This document shows positions 21,939 to 29,715 of a DNA stretch of 37,317 nucleotides, piece after piece. The DNA lies in contig SMSL01000021.1 of the NCBI GenBank assembly GCA_007859995.1, positions 1-37,317 of the forward strand, in the 5' to 3' direction. The notes below the pieces were generated by a model that was not told where the DNA came from, made no database searches, and saw nothing but the letters and a program-made list of their open reading frames with translations. A program made the translations under genes and the position numbers. Every line of letters starts with the position of its first letter. Within the stretch, counting starts at the first letter, position 1. The DNA is from Candidatus Brocadiaceae bacterium S225. GTDB lineage: Bacteria > Planctomycetota > Brocadiia > Brocadiales > Scalinduaceae.

Positions 21939-23611
21939 TTTTTCTCCACCGTTTCAAGCTTGTATTTGGAGATGGAAATGCAATCTACCGGGCAGGCACG
22001 GACGCAGTTTCCACATCGGATGCATTTATCGTTATCTATAGTAATTGCCTCTACTTCACTCCATTTTTTTGTTTCTATATAATTTAAATTTCCGTCTTCG
22101 GTAACCTCTATATCCTTTGCCATCTTGATACAATCCACCGGCATCACATCGATGCAGGCCAGGCAGTAGATGCATCGGCTGATATCTATCTGGTAGTTAT
22201 AATGGCAGAGATAACACCGTTTAGCTTCAGTAATAGATTTCTCTTTTGAATATCCGGTTTCTACCTCTTTATTTTTAATTTTTCTGTCACGCATGGGAGT
22301 TGTATCCATGGGTTGTACAGGAATAAAATCATAATCCCGTTTTCTCCCGGTATCTTTTACCTCACTAATATGGATAGTGTCTTGGAAGCCTTTTACGCCA
22401 GACAGCTGCATATGAACTTCCCTGGCGACCTTACGTCCATCTGCTACAGCTTCGATAACCGTAGAAGAACCGTTCCTGAAATCACCGGCGATGGAAAAAC
22501 CGTGCTTCAGTTCAACATTTTCAGTTTCCACAATTTTTTCATCGGCTTCCTGTCCAACGGCAAATATAACGGTATCAGCTTCCACGACAAATTCAGACCC
22601 TTCTATTGGGGTTATTGAACGGTCTTCGTTAATAGAATTGTGAATGAATTGTACGCCTGTGACGACTCCTTCATCATTGGAGAGAATGCTTACCGGTGAA
22701 GCTAAAAATAGTGTGTCAATTCCTTCTGCCTCCATGACTTCAAGTTCATGTGCGCCGACATACAGATCATCTTTCGTACGGCGGTAAGCTAACGTAATAT
22801 TTTTGGCTTCCAGCCGGTAGGACATACGAGTACAATCCACGGCAGTAAACCCACCGCCGATTACGACGACCTTTTCCATCTGTATATCGAACTCTTCACC
22901 GTTTGCGGCTATCAGGAAATCAAGGCCCCAATATGCACCCTTGCTGTCAATACCGGGAATCCTGATCTGTTTTGGATTTGCGCATCCGCCTGCCAGTATA
23001 ACCGCGTCATAATCTTTTCTCAGTTTTTCAATATCCCTGACATCTTTAACCCGGACATTGGTATTGATCGTTACACCCAGATCGGTAATCGATTTTACAT
23101 CTTCAGCTACCACGTCATACGGCAGCCGGAATTGAGGAATGCCGTAACGCAACATTCCACCGGGCTGGTCGAATTGTTCCAGTATAGTTACCTGGTATCC
23201 CTTTAAGGCCAGGTCATTGGCCGCTGTTAATCCGGCCGGACCGGCTCCGATTACGCAAACCTTTTTGCCGTTAGATTTAATTTCCGGATTTACCGGTCCC
23301 ATTCCATAATCAGCCGCCGCGCGCTTAAGGAAACATATTGACACGGGATCGCCAAGACCATCCCAACCGTGTCGACAGGCAGGCTCGCAGGGGCGGTCAC
23401 AAACACGTCCCAATACGCCGGGCAATATATTTTCCTTTCGATTGATACGGTAAGCGGTTTCGTAATCACCATCCTTGATAGCCTGGATGTAACCCGGAAT
23501 ATCTGTCATGGCAGGGCAGGCAGCGCTACAGGGTATATTTACGTCTATCCACTTCCTGTCTAATTTATCGGTTGAGACATACGTGTCATTTTCTCTGTTT
23601 TGCGTTTCCAT
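21935..23611 (-). CDS. GltD-like NAD(P)H flavoprotein with N-terminal Fe-S and C-terminal ferredoxin domains
   Basis: The 558-residue protein has three parts. The N-terminal cysteine region (CSAACPAMTDIPGYIQAI, VCDRPCEPACRHG) matches the Fe-S domain of glutamate synthase small subunit-like proteins. The FAD motif VIGAGPAGLTAANDLALKGY and NADPH motif VVVIGGGFTAVDCTRMS follow. The C-terminal ferredoxin (about 475-558) holds CYLCHYN, CIYCLACIDVMPVDC and CIRCGNCVRACPVDC. In the second of these the fourth ligand is Met instead of Cys (VMP for VCP). No glutamate synthase large subunit is present, so this is an electron-transfer homologue. ATG 23611 is preferred; a TTG 36 nt upstream is possible. 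It is the first gene of the operon with the next flavoprotein and KorAB. Confidence 0.9.
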   Translation of the reverse strand: METQNRENDTYVSTDKLDRKWIDVNIPCSAACPAMTDIPGYIQAIKDGDYETAYRINRKENILPGVLGRVCDRPCEPACRHGWDGLGDPVSICFLKRAAADYGMGPVNPEIKSNGKKVCVIGAGPAGLTAANDLALKGYQVTILEQFDQPGGMLRYGIPQFRLPYDVVAEDVKSITDLGVTINTNVRVKDVRDIEKLRKDYDAVILAGGCANPKQIRIPGIDSKGAYWGLDFLIAANGEEFDIQMEKVVVIGGGFTAVDCTRMSYRLEAKNITLAYRRTKDDLYVGAHELEVMEAEGIDTLFLASPVSILSNDEGVVTGVQFIHNSINEDRSITPIEGSEFVVEADTVIFAVGQEADEKIVETENVELKHGFSIAGDFRNGSSTVIEAVADGRKVAREVHMQLSGVKGFQDTIHISEVKDTGRKRDYDFIPVQPMDTTPMRDRKIKNKEVETGYSKEKSITEAKRCYLCHYNYQIDISRCIYCLACIDVMPVDCIKMAKDIEVTEDGNLNYIETKKWSEVEAITIDNDKCIRCGNCVRACPVDCISISKYKLETVEKK

Positions 23612-23955
23612 TTTACTGTTCCATAGCGCGGAAAAATTTTCATGCAAATGTAAGAGTTCAATAGTTATAAGAGGCGGTAAATTAGCTTAAAAATCTTCTT
23701 CTTAAGTATTGAACTCTTACAAACTGATAACAAAACCAATATACATCTTTTATACATATAATACAAAATTTTTTCATATGTTTTCAGGATATATATGCAA
23801 AAAAAAGAAGAATATATAAAGAGGTTTTCTCAATTAAAATCTTGAATTTCTCTAGTTGCTGTAATACCATCAAGCAGTGTACAAAGGCAATTAACCTGAT
23901 TTGTAGGATAGGGCATGTAACCCTGGAATCTTTCCAATATCTTAGTTTCATTCTA

Positions 23956-24780
23956 ATGGGAAAAAAATCTGAAAATAACAAAATGCATAGCGATTTATCC
24001 CTGGAAAGGATATCAGACGATCTGTTTATGATTTTCGAAAATGAGATTTTATTCCAAAGGTACTATCCACCTAAAGAGAGCATAGAGAAGAGAACAGATG
24101 AGTATTTCGAGCAAAAATCCAAAGTAAAAGAGATGGTAAATGGTGAATTTAAGGATAGTGAAATTGAACTATTAAAAAATCGAATATTTAAGGATATTTT
24201 GCCGGCATATTCTGAATATAGACAAATCAAAGATAGTTACCTGGAAAAAATTGAAAACAGAAGTCTTTTGAAATATATAGGCTTTACCGTGCTGGGTTTC
24301 GAGGCTTTAGAAGCCGTATTTTTGAAGATCGGAGTACTTGCTCCCCCAACCTTAATTGCATCTGTTTTGTTTGAAATTTTATTGGGCGGGGCAATTTATA
24401 GAATTAAAAGCTTAACGGATCAAGGGAAAATAATTACTGCTAAAGGATATTTTTTTGCGACGGTTCATAATACCCAAAAAAAATTGTATACCGATATTGA
24501 ATACAGTGAATACCAGCATAAAAAAGGCACCGATCAAATTGTCTCAGAAATCAATGTATTATTGAAAAAATATGATAGTAAAGATAATTTCTGGAAAGAT
24601 TTTATTAAAATCCGAAAATACGATCCAACGACCCAGGCATCATTTGAAAAATTGAACACTCCAAAATTTGGTGACTTTATTCTGCTCCATTTTGATGATA
24701 AATATAACACTCGGATCAGGAAAATAAGATATGATGAACTTTTCAAACAAGCGGAACTGTATTTTAAAAATAAGCAATAA
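23956..24780 (+). CDS. Uncharacterised membrane protein with central hydrophobic hairpin
   Basis: From ATG 23956 the product has 274 residues. A charged helical N-terminal region (DLSLERISDDLFMIFENEIL) precedes two hydrophobic segments, YIGFTVLGFEALEAVFL and PTLIASVLFEILLGGAIY, separated by a short KIGVLAPP turn. A basic, lysine-rich cytoplasmic C-terminal domain of about 130 residues follows (DNFWKDFIKIRKYDPTTQ). A two-helix anchor with large soluble ends is likely. I do not recognise the family. The frame continues upstream to a TTG at 23842, but that stretch is cysteine-rich and unlike a normal N terminus, and no start has a good ribosome site, so the start is uncertain. It stands alone between the redox operon and the RRM gene. 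Confidence 0.65.
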   Translation: MGKKSENNKMHSDLSLERISDDLFMIFENEILFQRYYPPKESIEKRTDEYFEQKSKVKEMVNGEFKDSEIELLKNRIFKDILPAYSEYRQIKDSYLEKIENRSLLKYIGFTVLGFEALEAVFLKIGVLAPPTLIASVLFEILLGGAIYRIKSLTDQGKIITAKGYFFATVHNTQKKLYTDIEYSEYQHKKGTDQIVSEINVLLKKYDSKDNFWKDFIKIRKYDPTTQASFEKLNTPKFGDFILLHFDDKYNTRIRKIRYDELFKQAELYFKNKQ

Positions 24781-24923
24781 ATTGTCAAATCATAAACTTA
24801 TCTTTTGTTCTGTTTTTTTAAATCTCGTTTCTTAATGAACTCTGTGTCTGCATCTCTTCTTTTTTAGTTTCTATCATCAGCATTTATCTGTGAAAGAGTG
24901 TAGATAAATAATTCTTTTTCCTA

Positions 24924-24944
24924 TTTTAGTGTCAATTCGTGTCT
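24924..24944. repeat. Inverted repeat arm 1 (partner at 26934-26954)
   Basis: TTTTAGTGTCAATTCGTGTC and the next T form the exact reverse complement of AGACACGAATTGACACTAAA at 26934 onward, about 2 kb away. The phrase TTAGTGTCAATTCGTGTCT is a widespread intergenic word in many bacterial genomes. The pair brackets the RRM gene and two hypothetical genes. No transposase lies inside, so I regard it as a dispersed repeat rather than an insertion sequence. Confidence 0.6.
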
Positions 24945-24951
24945 TTCTCCT

Positions 24952-25425
24952 CTACCTCCCTCGTCCACCACCTCTGCCGGCGCCGCCGCTAAATCCTTTT
25001 TTGCCGCCACCGCCTGACCCTCCTTTGCCGCCGTAAGATTTCCTGCCACCGCCGAATTCTCTTTTGCCACTATCACTGCCTCCATGGCCTCCGTAACCGC
25101 CACCACCACCGCCATATCCTCCTGTGTTACCGCTTCTCTGGCCGCCGCCATATCCTCCTGTGCTACCGCCTCTGAAATTCTCGGTGCGAGGACGGGCCTC
25201 ATTTACGTTAAGTTCTCTTCCTTTCAGCTCTTTGCCATTCAGTCCATCGATTGCCGCCTGTCCTTCTGCCTTGGAGGACATCTCCACAAACGCAAATCCT
25301 TTTGCCTGGCCACTAAACTTGTCTTTTATAATGGTAGCGGATATAACCTTGCCGAATTCTTTGCAGGCCAGATGCAAATCCTCTTCTGTGGTGTCGTAAG
25401 ACATATTTCCTACATAAATCTTCAT
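24952..25425 (-). CDS. RRM RNA-binding protein with glycine-rich tail
   Basis: The 157-residue protein has one RNA recognition motif (1-80) with RNP2 IYVGNM (3-8) and RNP1 KGFAFVEM (42-49), and the usual EEDLHLACKEFGKV helix and ELKGRELNVNEARPR strand. The tail (about 83-157) consists of Gly, Tyr, Ser, Arg and Lys blocks such as GGYGGGQRSGNTGGYGGG and ends in RGGGRGR. This is the bacterial glycine-rich RRM type (Rbp) common in cyanobacteria and planctomycetes and often linked to cold response and RNA chaperoning. RGG-like ends add unspecific RNA binding and may promote condensate formation. AAGGA about 8 nt before ATG 25425 supports the start. It is monocistronic. Confidence 0.93.
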   Translation of the reverse strand: MKIYVGNMSYDTTEEDLHLACKEFGKVISATIIKDKFSGQAKGFAFVEMSSKAEGQAAIDGLNGKELKGRELNVNEARPRTENFRGGSTGGYGGGQRSGNTGGYGGGGGGYGGHGGSDSGKREFGGGRKSYGGKGGSGGGGKKGFSGGAGRGGGRGR

Positions 25426-25796
25426 TCTGTTTTCCTTTCTAATTAATAAATTTATACTTAATCTGTTATTACTTTTTGTGTTGCAGCAGTAAATAGTTGA
25501 CTACATATACTGCTCTGTTACCTATGGCACAATAATGGTTTGACCTGAGAAACGAAAATCAAGTGGTGAAAGCTCATTAAGACATAAGAAATGCGCATTG
25601 TACTTTGCTTTAAAGTCAACAGTGAACGTTAAAGGCATGCGGTTCTAAATACTATCGACATGTATTGTACCATGTCAATCAGAAAAAAATATATTTTTAT
25701 TATAATAATTGCTCAGGTATGAAAAATTCTTCCGGAATAGTTCTAAGCGGTTAGGATTGCACGGCCAGGGTCGCCATCCGGCAGATTGTTGTTTCA

Positions 25797-25994
25797 AATT
25801 TTCTCAGGCAGTTGAACCAGCCACGGATTACGGCCATTATGTTTCAAAGTAGTCTGGTTTACTAAGTCAAACAAAGGCACATGTTTCCATCTCACCGGGA
25901 TTGTTTTTAATACATTTCGGTATAAATAAATAGTCGCTGTTGTTCCTGTTATTAAGTATAATATTTCATTGTGTTTATTTACTCTTTTAATAAA
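25797..25994 (-). pseudogene. Possible decayed gene fragment
   Basis: On the - strand an open frame without a start codon encodes a short protein-like stretch, including YRNVLKTIPVRWKHVPLFDL and KHNGRNPWLVQLPEKI before a TGA. The composition is protein-like (Trp, Pro, Asn, Arg mixed), but I cannot name a family, and no ATG, GTG or ribosome site fits. The remaining gap 25426-26013 shows no other gene. It could be a relic of an exported or metabolic protein, or chance. Confidence 0.2.
25957..25962 (+). promoter_or_regulatory. -10 promoter element for the 91-residue gene
   Basis: A perfect TATAAT (25957-25962) lies 52 nt before the ATG at 26014. There is no good -35 match at 16-18 nt (TCGCTG at best), so an activator or alternative factor may be needed. 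Confidence 0.35.
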
Positions 25995-26013
25995 TCAGCA
26001 TAAAGGAGACGAT

Positions 26014-26289
26014 ATGGAAAATACAGTAGAGATCCTGGATCAAGATGATGTTTTATCACGCATACATCAATATGAACTGGAGAGAGATGAAGAGAGGGTT
26101 TTTATTAACGTCAGAGAACCTGTAGGCGGTTCTGCTAAAGGTTCTTTCATTGCTGTTCCCAGCCTGATTAGTAAGGAGTGCGGTAATACTGATTACGTCG
26201 GATTAGGTGATTCTGTAGAAGAAGCTTTGAAGGATTGTCTGAAAAGGATTAAAGGACAGCCGTTACATCAGATTATCCCGCAGGGTTAA
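26014..26289 (+). CDS. Hypothetical 91-residue protein
   Basis: ATG 26014 is preceded by AAGGAG (26003-26008), an excellent ribosome site; a longer frame from 25969 would skip it. The product starts MENTVEILDQDDVLSRIHQY and continues with an acidic helix, then GGSAKGSFIAVPSLISKECG and a C-terminal helix DSVEEALKDCLKRIKG. The central strand-turn-strand followed by a helix gives a simple alpha/beta layout, somewhat like a HicB-type fold core (DSVEEALKDCL), but the GC(M/I)A(D/E)G signature is absent. No family assigned. A strong terminator follows, so this is a single-gene transcript. Confidence 0.7.
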   Translation: MENTVEILDQDDVLSRIHQYELERDEERVFINVREPVGGSAKGSFIAVPSLISKECGNTDYVGLGDSVEEALKDCLKRIKGQPLHQIIPQG

Positions 26290-26296
26290 TTTGTTT

Positions 26297-26344
26297 AAAA
26301 GGCTTATATACATGGTTTTTTAACATGTATATAAGCCTTTTTCT
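26297..26344 (+). terminator. Strong intrinsic terminator
   Basis: AAAAGGCTTATATACATG (26297-26314) is perfectly complementary to CATGTATATAAGCCTTTT (26324-26342 or so) around a GTTTTTTAA loop, and the stem runs straight into a T-tract. The A-tract on the other side makes it usable in both directions. It ends the 91-residue gene, 8 nt after its stop. Confidence 0.88.
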
Positions 26345-26417
26345 GTTTAGCTCTTTTCTTGCTCCTTTTTAAAGAAGTACCTTAAATAATTCCGTTTGAT
26401 TTACGTTAGCAAGATAT

Positions 26418-26945
26418 ATGAGATATTCTGAAACAGAAGCAATGGCGATCATGGAACAATTAAGGGAATTATCAATCGATGATCTTGATACGTTATTTAA
26501 TAGAGAAACATTGCCATTACCTGAAGAACTTGAAGGTGAAACGACAGGAGCAATTCTTGCTCTGAATCCTGAAAATCCATTGTGGTTAAAATGTGTGATT
26601 AAGATTGCTTTTAAAAGTCCATTGGGACAGTGGACCGGCAAAAAATTTTTAACCCCTTTTAATGAAAATGAAGTGGAAAAAGGTCATGGCATAAATCTGT
26701 TTAAAAGCAGATATTTCCCACAACTCTTCAAGTTTGACACCTATACTAAAAATGCGTATGTTGACGATAAGCCTTGTCTTGCCTTAGATTACAGAGAGTA
26801 CCGGTCATTAGCTTTCGGGTTGGTAGATGAAGTAAGGAAAATCAGAGAAGGACTGGTTTTAGGCAGAGCGTATTATAAGTTTCCATGGAAAAAACGGATG
26901 TGGTTTGTTGGATACTTTGCTCTCTGTGCCTTAGACACGAATTGA
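26418..26945 (+). CDS. Hypothetical 175-residue protein with GxWxG-like motif
   Basis: ATG 26418 opens a frame of 175 codons. The product has an N-terminal helix (SETEAMAIMEQLRELSIDDL), a segment PLGQWTGKKFL that looks like a GxWxG motif, GHGINLFKSRYFPQLFKFDT, and DDKPCLALDY followed by EVRKIREGLVLGRAYYKF. This beta-rich order loosely resembles GxWxG/DUF4334-type lipocalin-like proteins, but I am not sure of it. The final codons (CALDTN and stop) lie inside a dispersed repeat word (26934-26954), so the native C terminus may have been replaced. No neighbour gives a functional hint. No strong ribosome site. Confidence 0.65.
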   Translation: MRYSETEAMAIMEQLRELSIDDLDTLFNRETLPLPEELEGETTGAILALNPENPLWLKCVIKIAFKSPLGQWTGKKFLTPFNENEVEKGHGINLFKSRYFPQLFKFDTYTKNAYVDDKPCLALDYREYRSLAFGLVDEVRKIREGLVLGRAYYKFPWKKRMWFVGYFALCALDTN

Positions 26946-26954
26946 CACTAAAAA
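26934..26954. repeat. Inverted repeat arm 2 (partner at 24924-24944)
   Basis: AGACACGAATTGACACTAAA plus A is the reverse complement of 24924-24944. It overlaps the last codons of the 175-residue hypothetical gene and supplies its TGA stop. Confidence 0.6.
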
Positions 26955-26976
26955 GGCAAGAAGCAGGAAATAAAGA

Positions 26977-27222
26977 TTACCATAAATTTTTAAATTCTTC
27001 GCTTGCCTTAATTAGCGCTTTTGCCATTGTTCGATCCTCAGTTAAAAATGAATCTGTTTCCTTCTTGTCAGGAATCAGATTTATTATGGCGCCTTCCCAA
27101 TACGCGAAAGCTTTGGCGGCGTCCAATGAGGTTTTTTTGGTTTTTGAATTGAGTCGTTTGTAAAACGATTTAATTATGTCTTTCTTTTCTGTTTTCTTAG
27201 CGAACTCTGAGTCCTGGTATGA
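26977..27222 (-). pseudogene. Start-less fragment of an unknown protein
   Basis: A - strand open frame of about 82 codons without a usable start encodes a protein-like, helical, Lys/Ala-rich sequence (SLDAAKAFAYWEGAIINLIP, then FLTEDRTMAKALIKASEEFK) ending NLW and TAA. The 5' end reads into a CTCAGAGTTCGCTAAGAAAA word, another common intergenic repeat. It looks like the C-terminal end of a gene whose front was lost, next to the 27234 gene on the same strand. Family unknown. Confidence 0.4.
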
Positions 27223-27233
27223 TTACCTGTTTT

Positions 27234-27890
27234 TTACACATTTCGAAATATCCCACACTCTTTCCATATATTACACTCCCTTTTTTGATCGGGTCCTTTG
27301 GTAATATCAAAATGATTTTGGTTAATTGGCAATTTGTTTAAAATAAGATATTCATTTATTTTACAATGGTCCCAATCTAAAATAGGAAGAACCTGGCATA
27401 TACCTTTATTATATTGAACAAAATTTGCATTTTTTCTCTCTTCTGTTTCATAACTCATGATTCCTCCAAGCCACGCTTTAACTTTTAACTCTTTAAATCC
27501 TCTATTCAGTGGTCCATGCTTTATAATAGATACAACCTTATTAAAATAATTTGAATCCGGATCACTCCAATTAGGATATTTCTCTTCAATCTCCTTTTTA
27601 GAAATTGAGCTTTTATAAATTCTAATATCATATCCTTCATTTTTCAGATATTTCAGCATATTATGTGTGCAATCATTGAAATATCCTGTATCTACAAATA
27701 TTATAGGCGGGCAAAAACCTAATGCGTCTCTTGTCAGGTTAGGTAATACTGCTGAAGTTTTACCACCACTCGTTGTTAAAAACAAGCCCTCTTTGAAGGT
27801 CTCATAAGCCCATATGATTCTTTTTTTGCTCTCTTTTTTGGCAAGGCTTCTATTTATTTCTTCTAAATCCAGTTTCTCTTCAATGTTCAT
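27234..27890 (-). CDS. PP-loop (CysH/PAPS reductase-like) family protein
   Basis: The 218-residue protein has the PP-loop SGGKTS (41-46) within GLFLTTSGGKTSAVLPNL, a strand IIFVDTGYFND and LPILDWDHCKINEYLI, the order seen in phosphoadenosine phosphosulfate reductases. The C terminus ends RECNIWKECGIFRNV, where ECGIF resembles the ECG(L/I)H cysteine motif of APS/PAPS reductases but lacks the final His. A true assimilatory sulfate role is not assured; PP-loop relatives also act in tRNA or DNA thiolation. The ATG at 27890 lacks a clear ribosome site. It lies 79 nt downstream of the ETF:quinone oxidoreductase gene on the same strand and might be co-transcribed. Confidence 0.8.
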   Translation of the reverse strand: MNIEEKLDLEEINRSLAKKESKKRIIWAYETFKEGLFLTTSGGKTSAVLPNLTRDALGFCPPIIFVDTGYFNDCTHNMLKYLKNEGYDIRIYKSSISKKEIEEKYPNWSDPDSNYFNKVVSIIKHGPLNRGFKELKVKAWLGGIMSYETEERKNANFVQYNKGICQVLPILDWDHCKINEYLILNKLPINQNHFDITKGPDQKRECNIWKECGIFRNV

Positions 27891-27969
27891 AAGTAATGCT
27901 TATAATTAAATTGCAAAATTAATTATTTCTCCTATCAAATGAGTTTTCTGGAAAATTATTTTAAATGGA

Positions 27970-29664
27970 TTACATTTGTTTGTATCTGGGCCCACCATTG
28001 CCTTCCGGCACAGTCCATCTGATATTATCAAACGGGCACTTCCGTTGACAGGTCTTACAGTGAACGCAATTTGAGGGATTAGCCGGACGGGTTTCAATCC
28101 CAATCTTCTCATAGACACCGGCAGGACAAAACGTTATGCACGCCCGATGAAAAAGAGGATCACATTTATTAATGCAAAGATCTGGGTCTGATATACTTAG
28201 GTGTGAAGGCTGTTCTTCTCTGTGTTCTGTACCCGCTAATGCAACAAAAGTAGCTTTGTCAAATTCACCTGGAGTATCAAAGGTAAACTTCCTGGAGGTC
28301 ATAGCCTTATAGTCTGCTTCCATAGCAAACCTTGGGAAAAGATTGCCAAAGAGTGAGAGCGGGAAACCTATTGCCTGGCCGAACCTTGCAACTATTGCAC
28401 GCAGATTTCTGGCAGACTTCATCTCATCCATCACGAAATTACTTTCCAGTCTTCCGGTATATTCATCGGCAGCTTTCTCTGGGTCTTTCAGGCACTTAAT
28501 TGCCGCGTTGCCTGCAAGTGCTCCTGACTCTATAGCATTATGTAATCCCTTTATTTTATTCATATTTACAAAGCCGGCACTGTCACCAACTATCATTACA
28601 TTTTTGTAACCAACGGTATTCATTTTCTTGCCATCAGTCCCTGGTTGCAAATAACGTGGTACGGCATAGTATCCACCTTCGGGGATCATCTTTACGCCAG
28701 CTTCAATAATTTCTCCTCCATCAATGAACTCTTTGATGAGAGTGTGCTGCTTGAAATCCCTGAGAGCTTTTTGCGGATTAAAGTTATAGTACTTCCAATC
28801 TGCACCAGAAATTATGCCAACAGCAATTTTGTTTTCACCGCAGCTGTAAGCGAATCCACCACCAAAGATCGCAGGTCCAAATATTGGTAACCATAAAGGA
28901 TATCCCATCGTATGAACTACGCGGTTATCACCAAACAACGCATACTGCTGTTTGCTTACCCGAATGATTTCTTTAACGCCAACGGAAAACACTTGATCGT
29001 TCTTACGACTAAGACCAGCTTTTACGGCAAAATCCTCTGTGACAAGACCATCCGTTCCTTCGGCAAGGATTATGATATCTGCCGTAATCGCCTCTCCCTC
29101 AATGTAGTTTGGTTGCGGGTCTCCTTCCTTGTCAAGCCCCTGCTCAACAAGCTTAACTCCATGAGCTTTTCTATTGTCCTGATCGTATAAAATTTCCTTT
29201 ACACCAAAGCCTGTATAAATTTCGATACCCAATGACAAGGCAATTTCACCCAGTAACCTTGTTAACCTGCTTGTTGAAACTATTGTATTGCCATCATTAC
29301 AGATTTCACCAAATGATAAACCTAATTTCTTGCAAATCTTCATCAGGAATGAAATATTAACTGCAAGCTCTTTTCCCAGAAGGAAATGCACATCATCTTC
29401 TTTTACCACTCTTCCCAGGACGCTATCTGCTCCTTTTATGGTTTTCCAATCCGGTCTGGCTTCATCAAGCAGGCGAATTAATGAGGCAGTTTCCAAAACT
29501 GCTCCGGACAGGTTGTGATTCCCAACAGATTCTCCTTTTTCCAGAACCACAATCTCTGCATCTTTATTTGCACTTCTGGCTGCAATCGCGGAAGCAAGAC
29601 CGGCAGGTCCAGCGCCAACAACAAGGATTGAAATGTGTGTATTGTCCTTTTCTTTTATATCCAT
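27970..29664 (-). CDS. fixC: Electron-transfer flavoprotein:quinone oxidoreductase (FixC-FixX fusion type)
   Basis: This 564-residue ETF-QO is near full length for the family. FAD motif VVGAGPAGLASAIAARSANK sits at the N terminus with NLSGAVLE close by, then VILAEG-type strand AEGTDGLV and the quinone-binding hydrophobic loop. The last 75 residues form a ferredoxin domain with CINKC, a further Cys before CPAGVY, and CVHCKTCQRKCP, then VPEGNGGPRYKQM. It takes electrons from ETF and reduces membrane quinone, or runs the reverse flow in a FixABCX-like bifurcating complex. ATG 29664 is preferred over an upstream TTG. A GTCAATTTTTGAC palindrome covers the region just before the start. It lies 51 nt after etfBA. 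Confidence 0.93.
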   Translation of the reverse strand: MDIKEKDNTHISILVVGAGPAGLASAIAARSANKDAEIVVLEKGESVGNHNLSGAVLETASLIRLLDEARPDWKTIKGADSVLGRVVKEDDVHFLLGKELAVNISFLMKICKKLGLSFGEICNDGNTIVSTSRLTRLLGEIALSLGIEIYTGFGVKEILYDQDNRKAHGVKLVEQGLDKEGDPQPNYIEGEAITADIIILAEGTDGLVTEDFAVKAGLSRKNDQVFSVGVKEIIRVSKQQYALFGDNRVVHTMGYPLWLPIFGPAIFGGGFAYSCGENKIAVGIISGADWKYYNFNPQKALRDFKQHTLIKEFIDGGEIIEAGVKMIPEGGYYAVPRYLQPGTDGKKMNTVGYKNVMIVGDSAGFVNMNKIKGLHNAIESGALAGNAAIKCLKDPEKAADEYTGRLESNFVMDEMKSARNLRAIVARFGQAIGFPLSLFGNLFPRFAMEADYKAMTSRKFTFDTPGEFDKATFVALAGTEHREEQPSHLSISDPDLCINKCDPLFHRACITFCPAGVYEKIGIETRPANPSNCVHCKTCQRKCPFDNIRWTVPEGNGGPRYKQM

Positions 29665-29715
29665 AATTGTCAAAAATTGACGGTTTAAGGTTGATATCCT
29701 TTAATTGTCTCTATA

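Noticed and set aside
23842..23955. 38-codon N-terminal extension of the membrane protein
   Set aside because: Needs a TTG start without ribosome site and gives a Cys-rich, atypical N terminus; the later ATG is more likely, though not certain.
24921..25446. Several frames in and opposite the RRM gene, some rich in Ala/Val or Pro/Ser
   Set aside because: They are frame shadows of the glycine-rich repeat tail; the RRM frame has clear RNP motifs and a ribosome site.
26885..27163. 92-codon + strand frame after the 175-residue gene
   Set aside because: It overlaps the end of that gene and mirrors a more protein-like - strand frame; no start signal.
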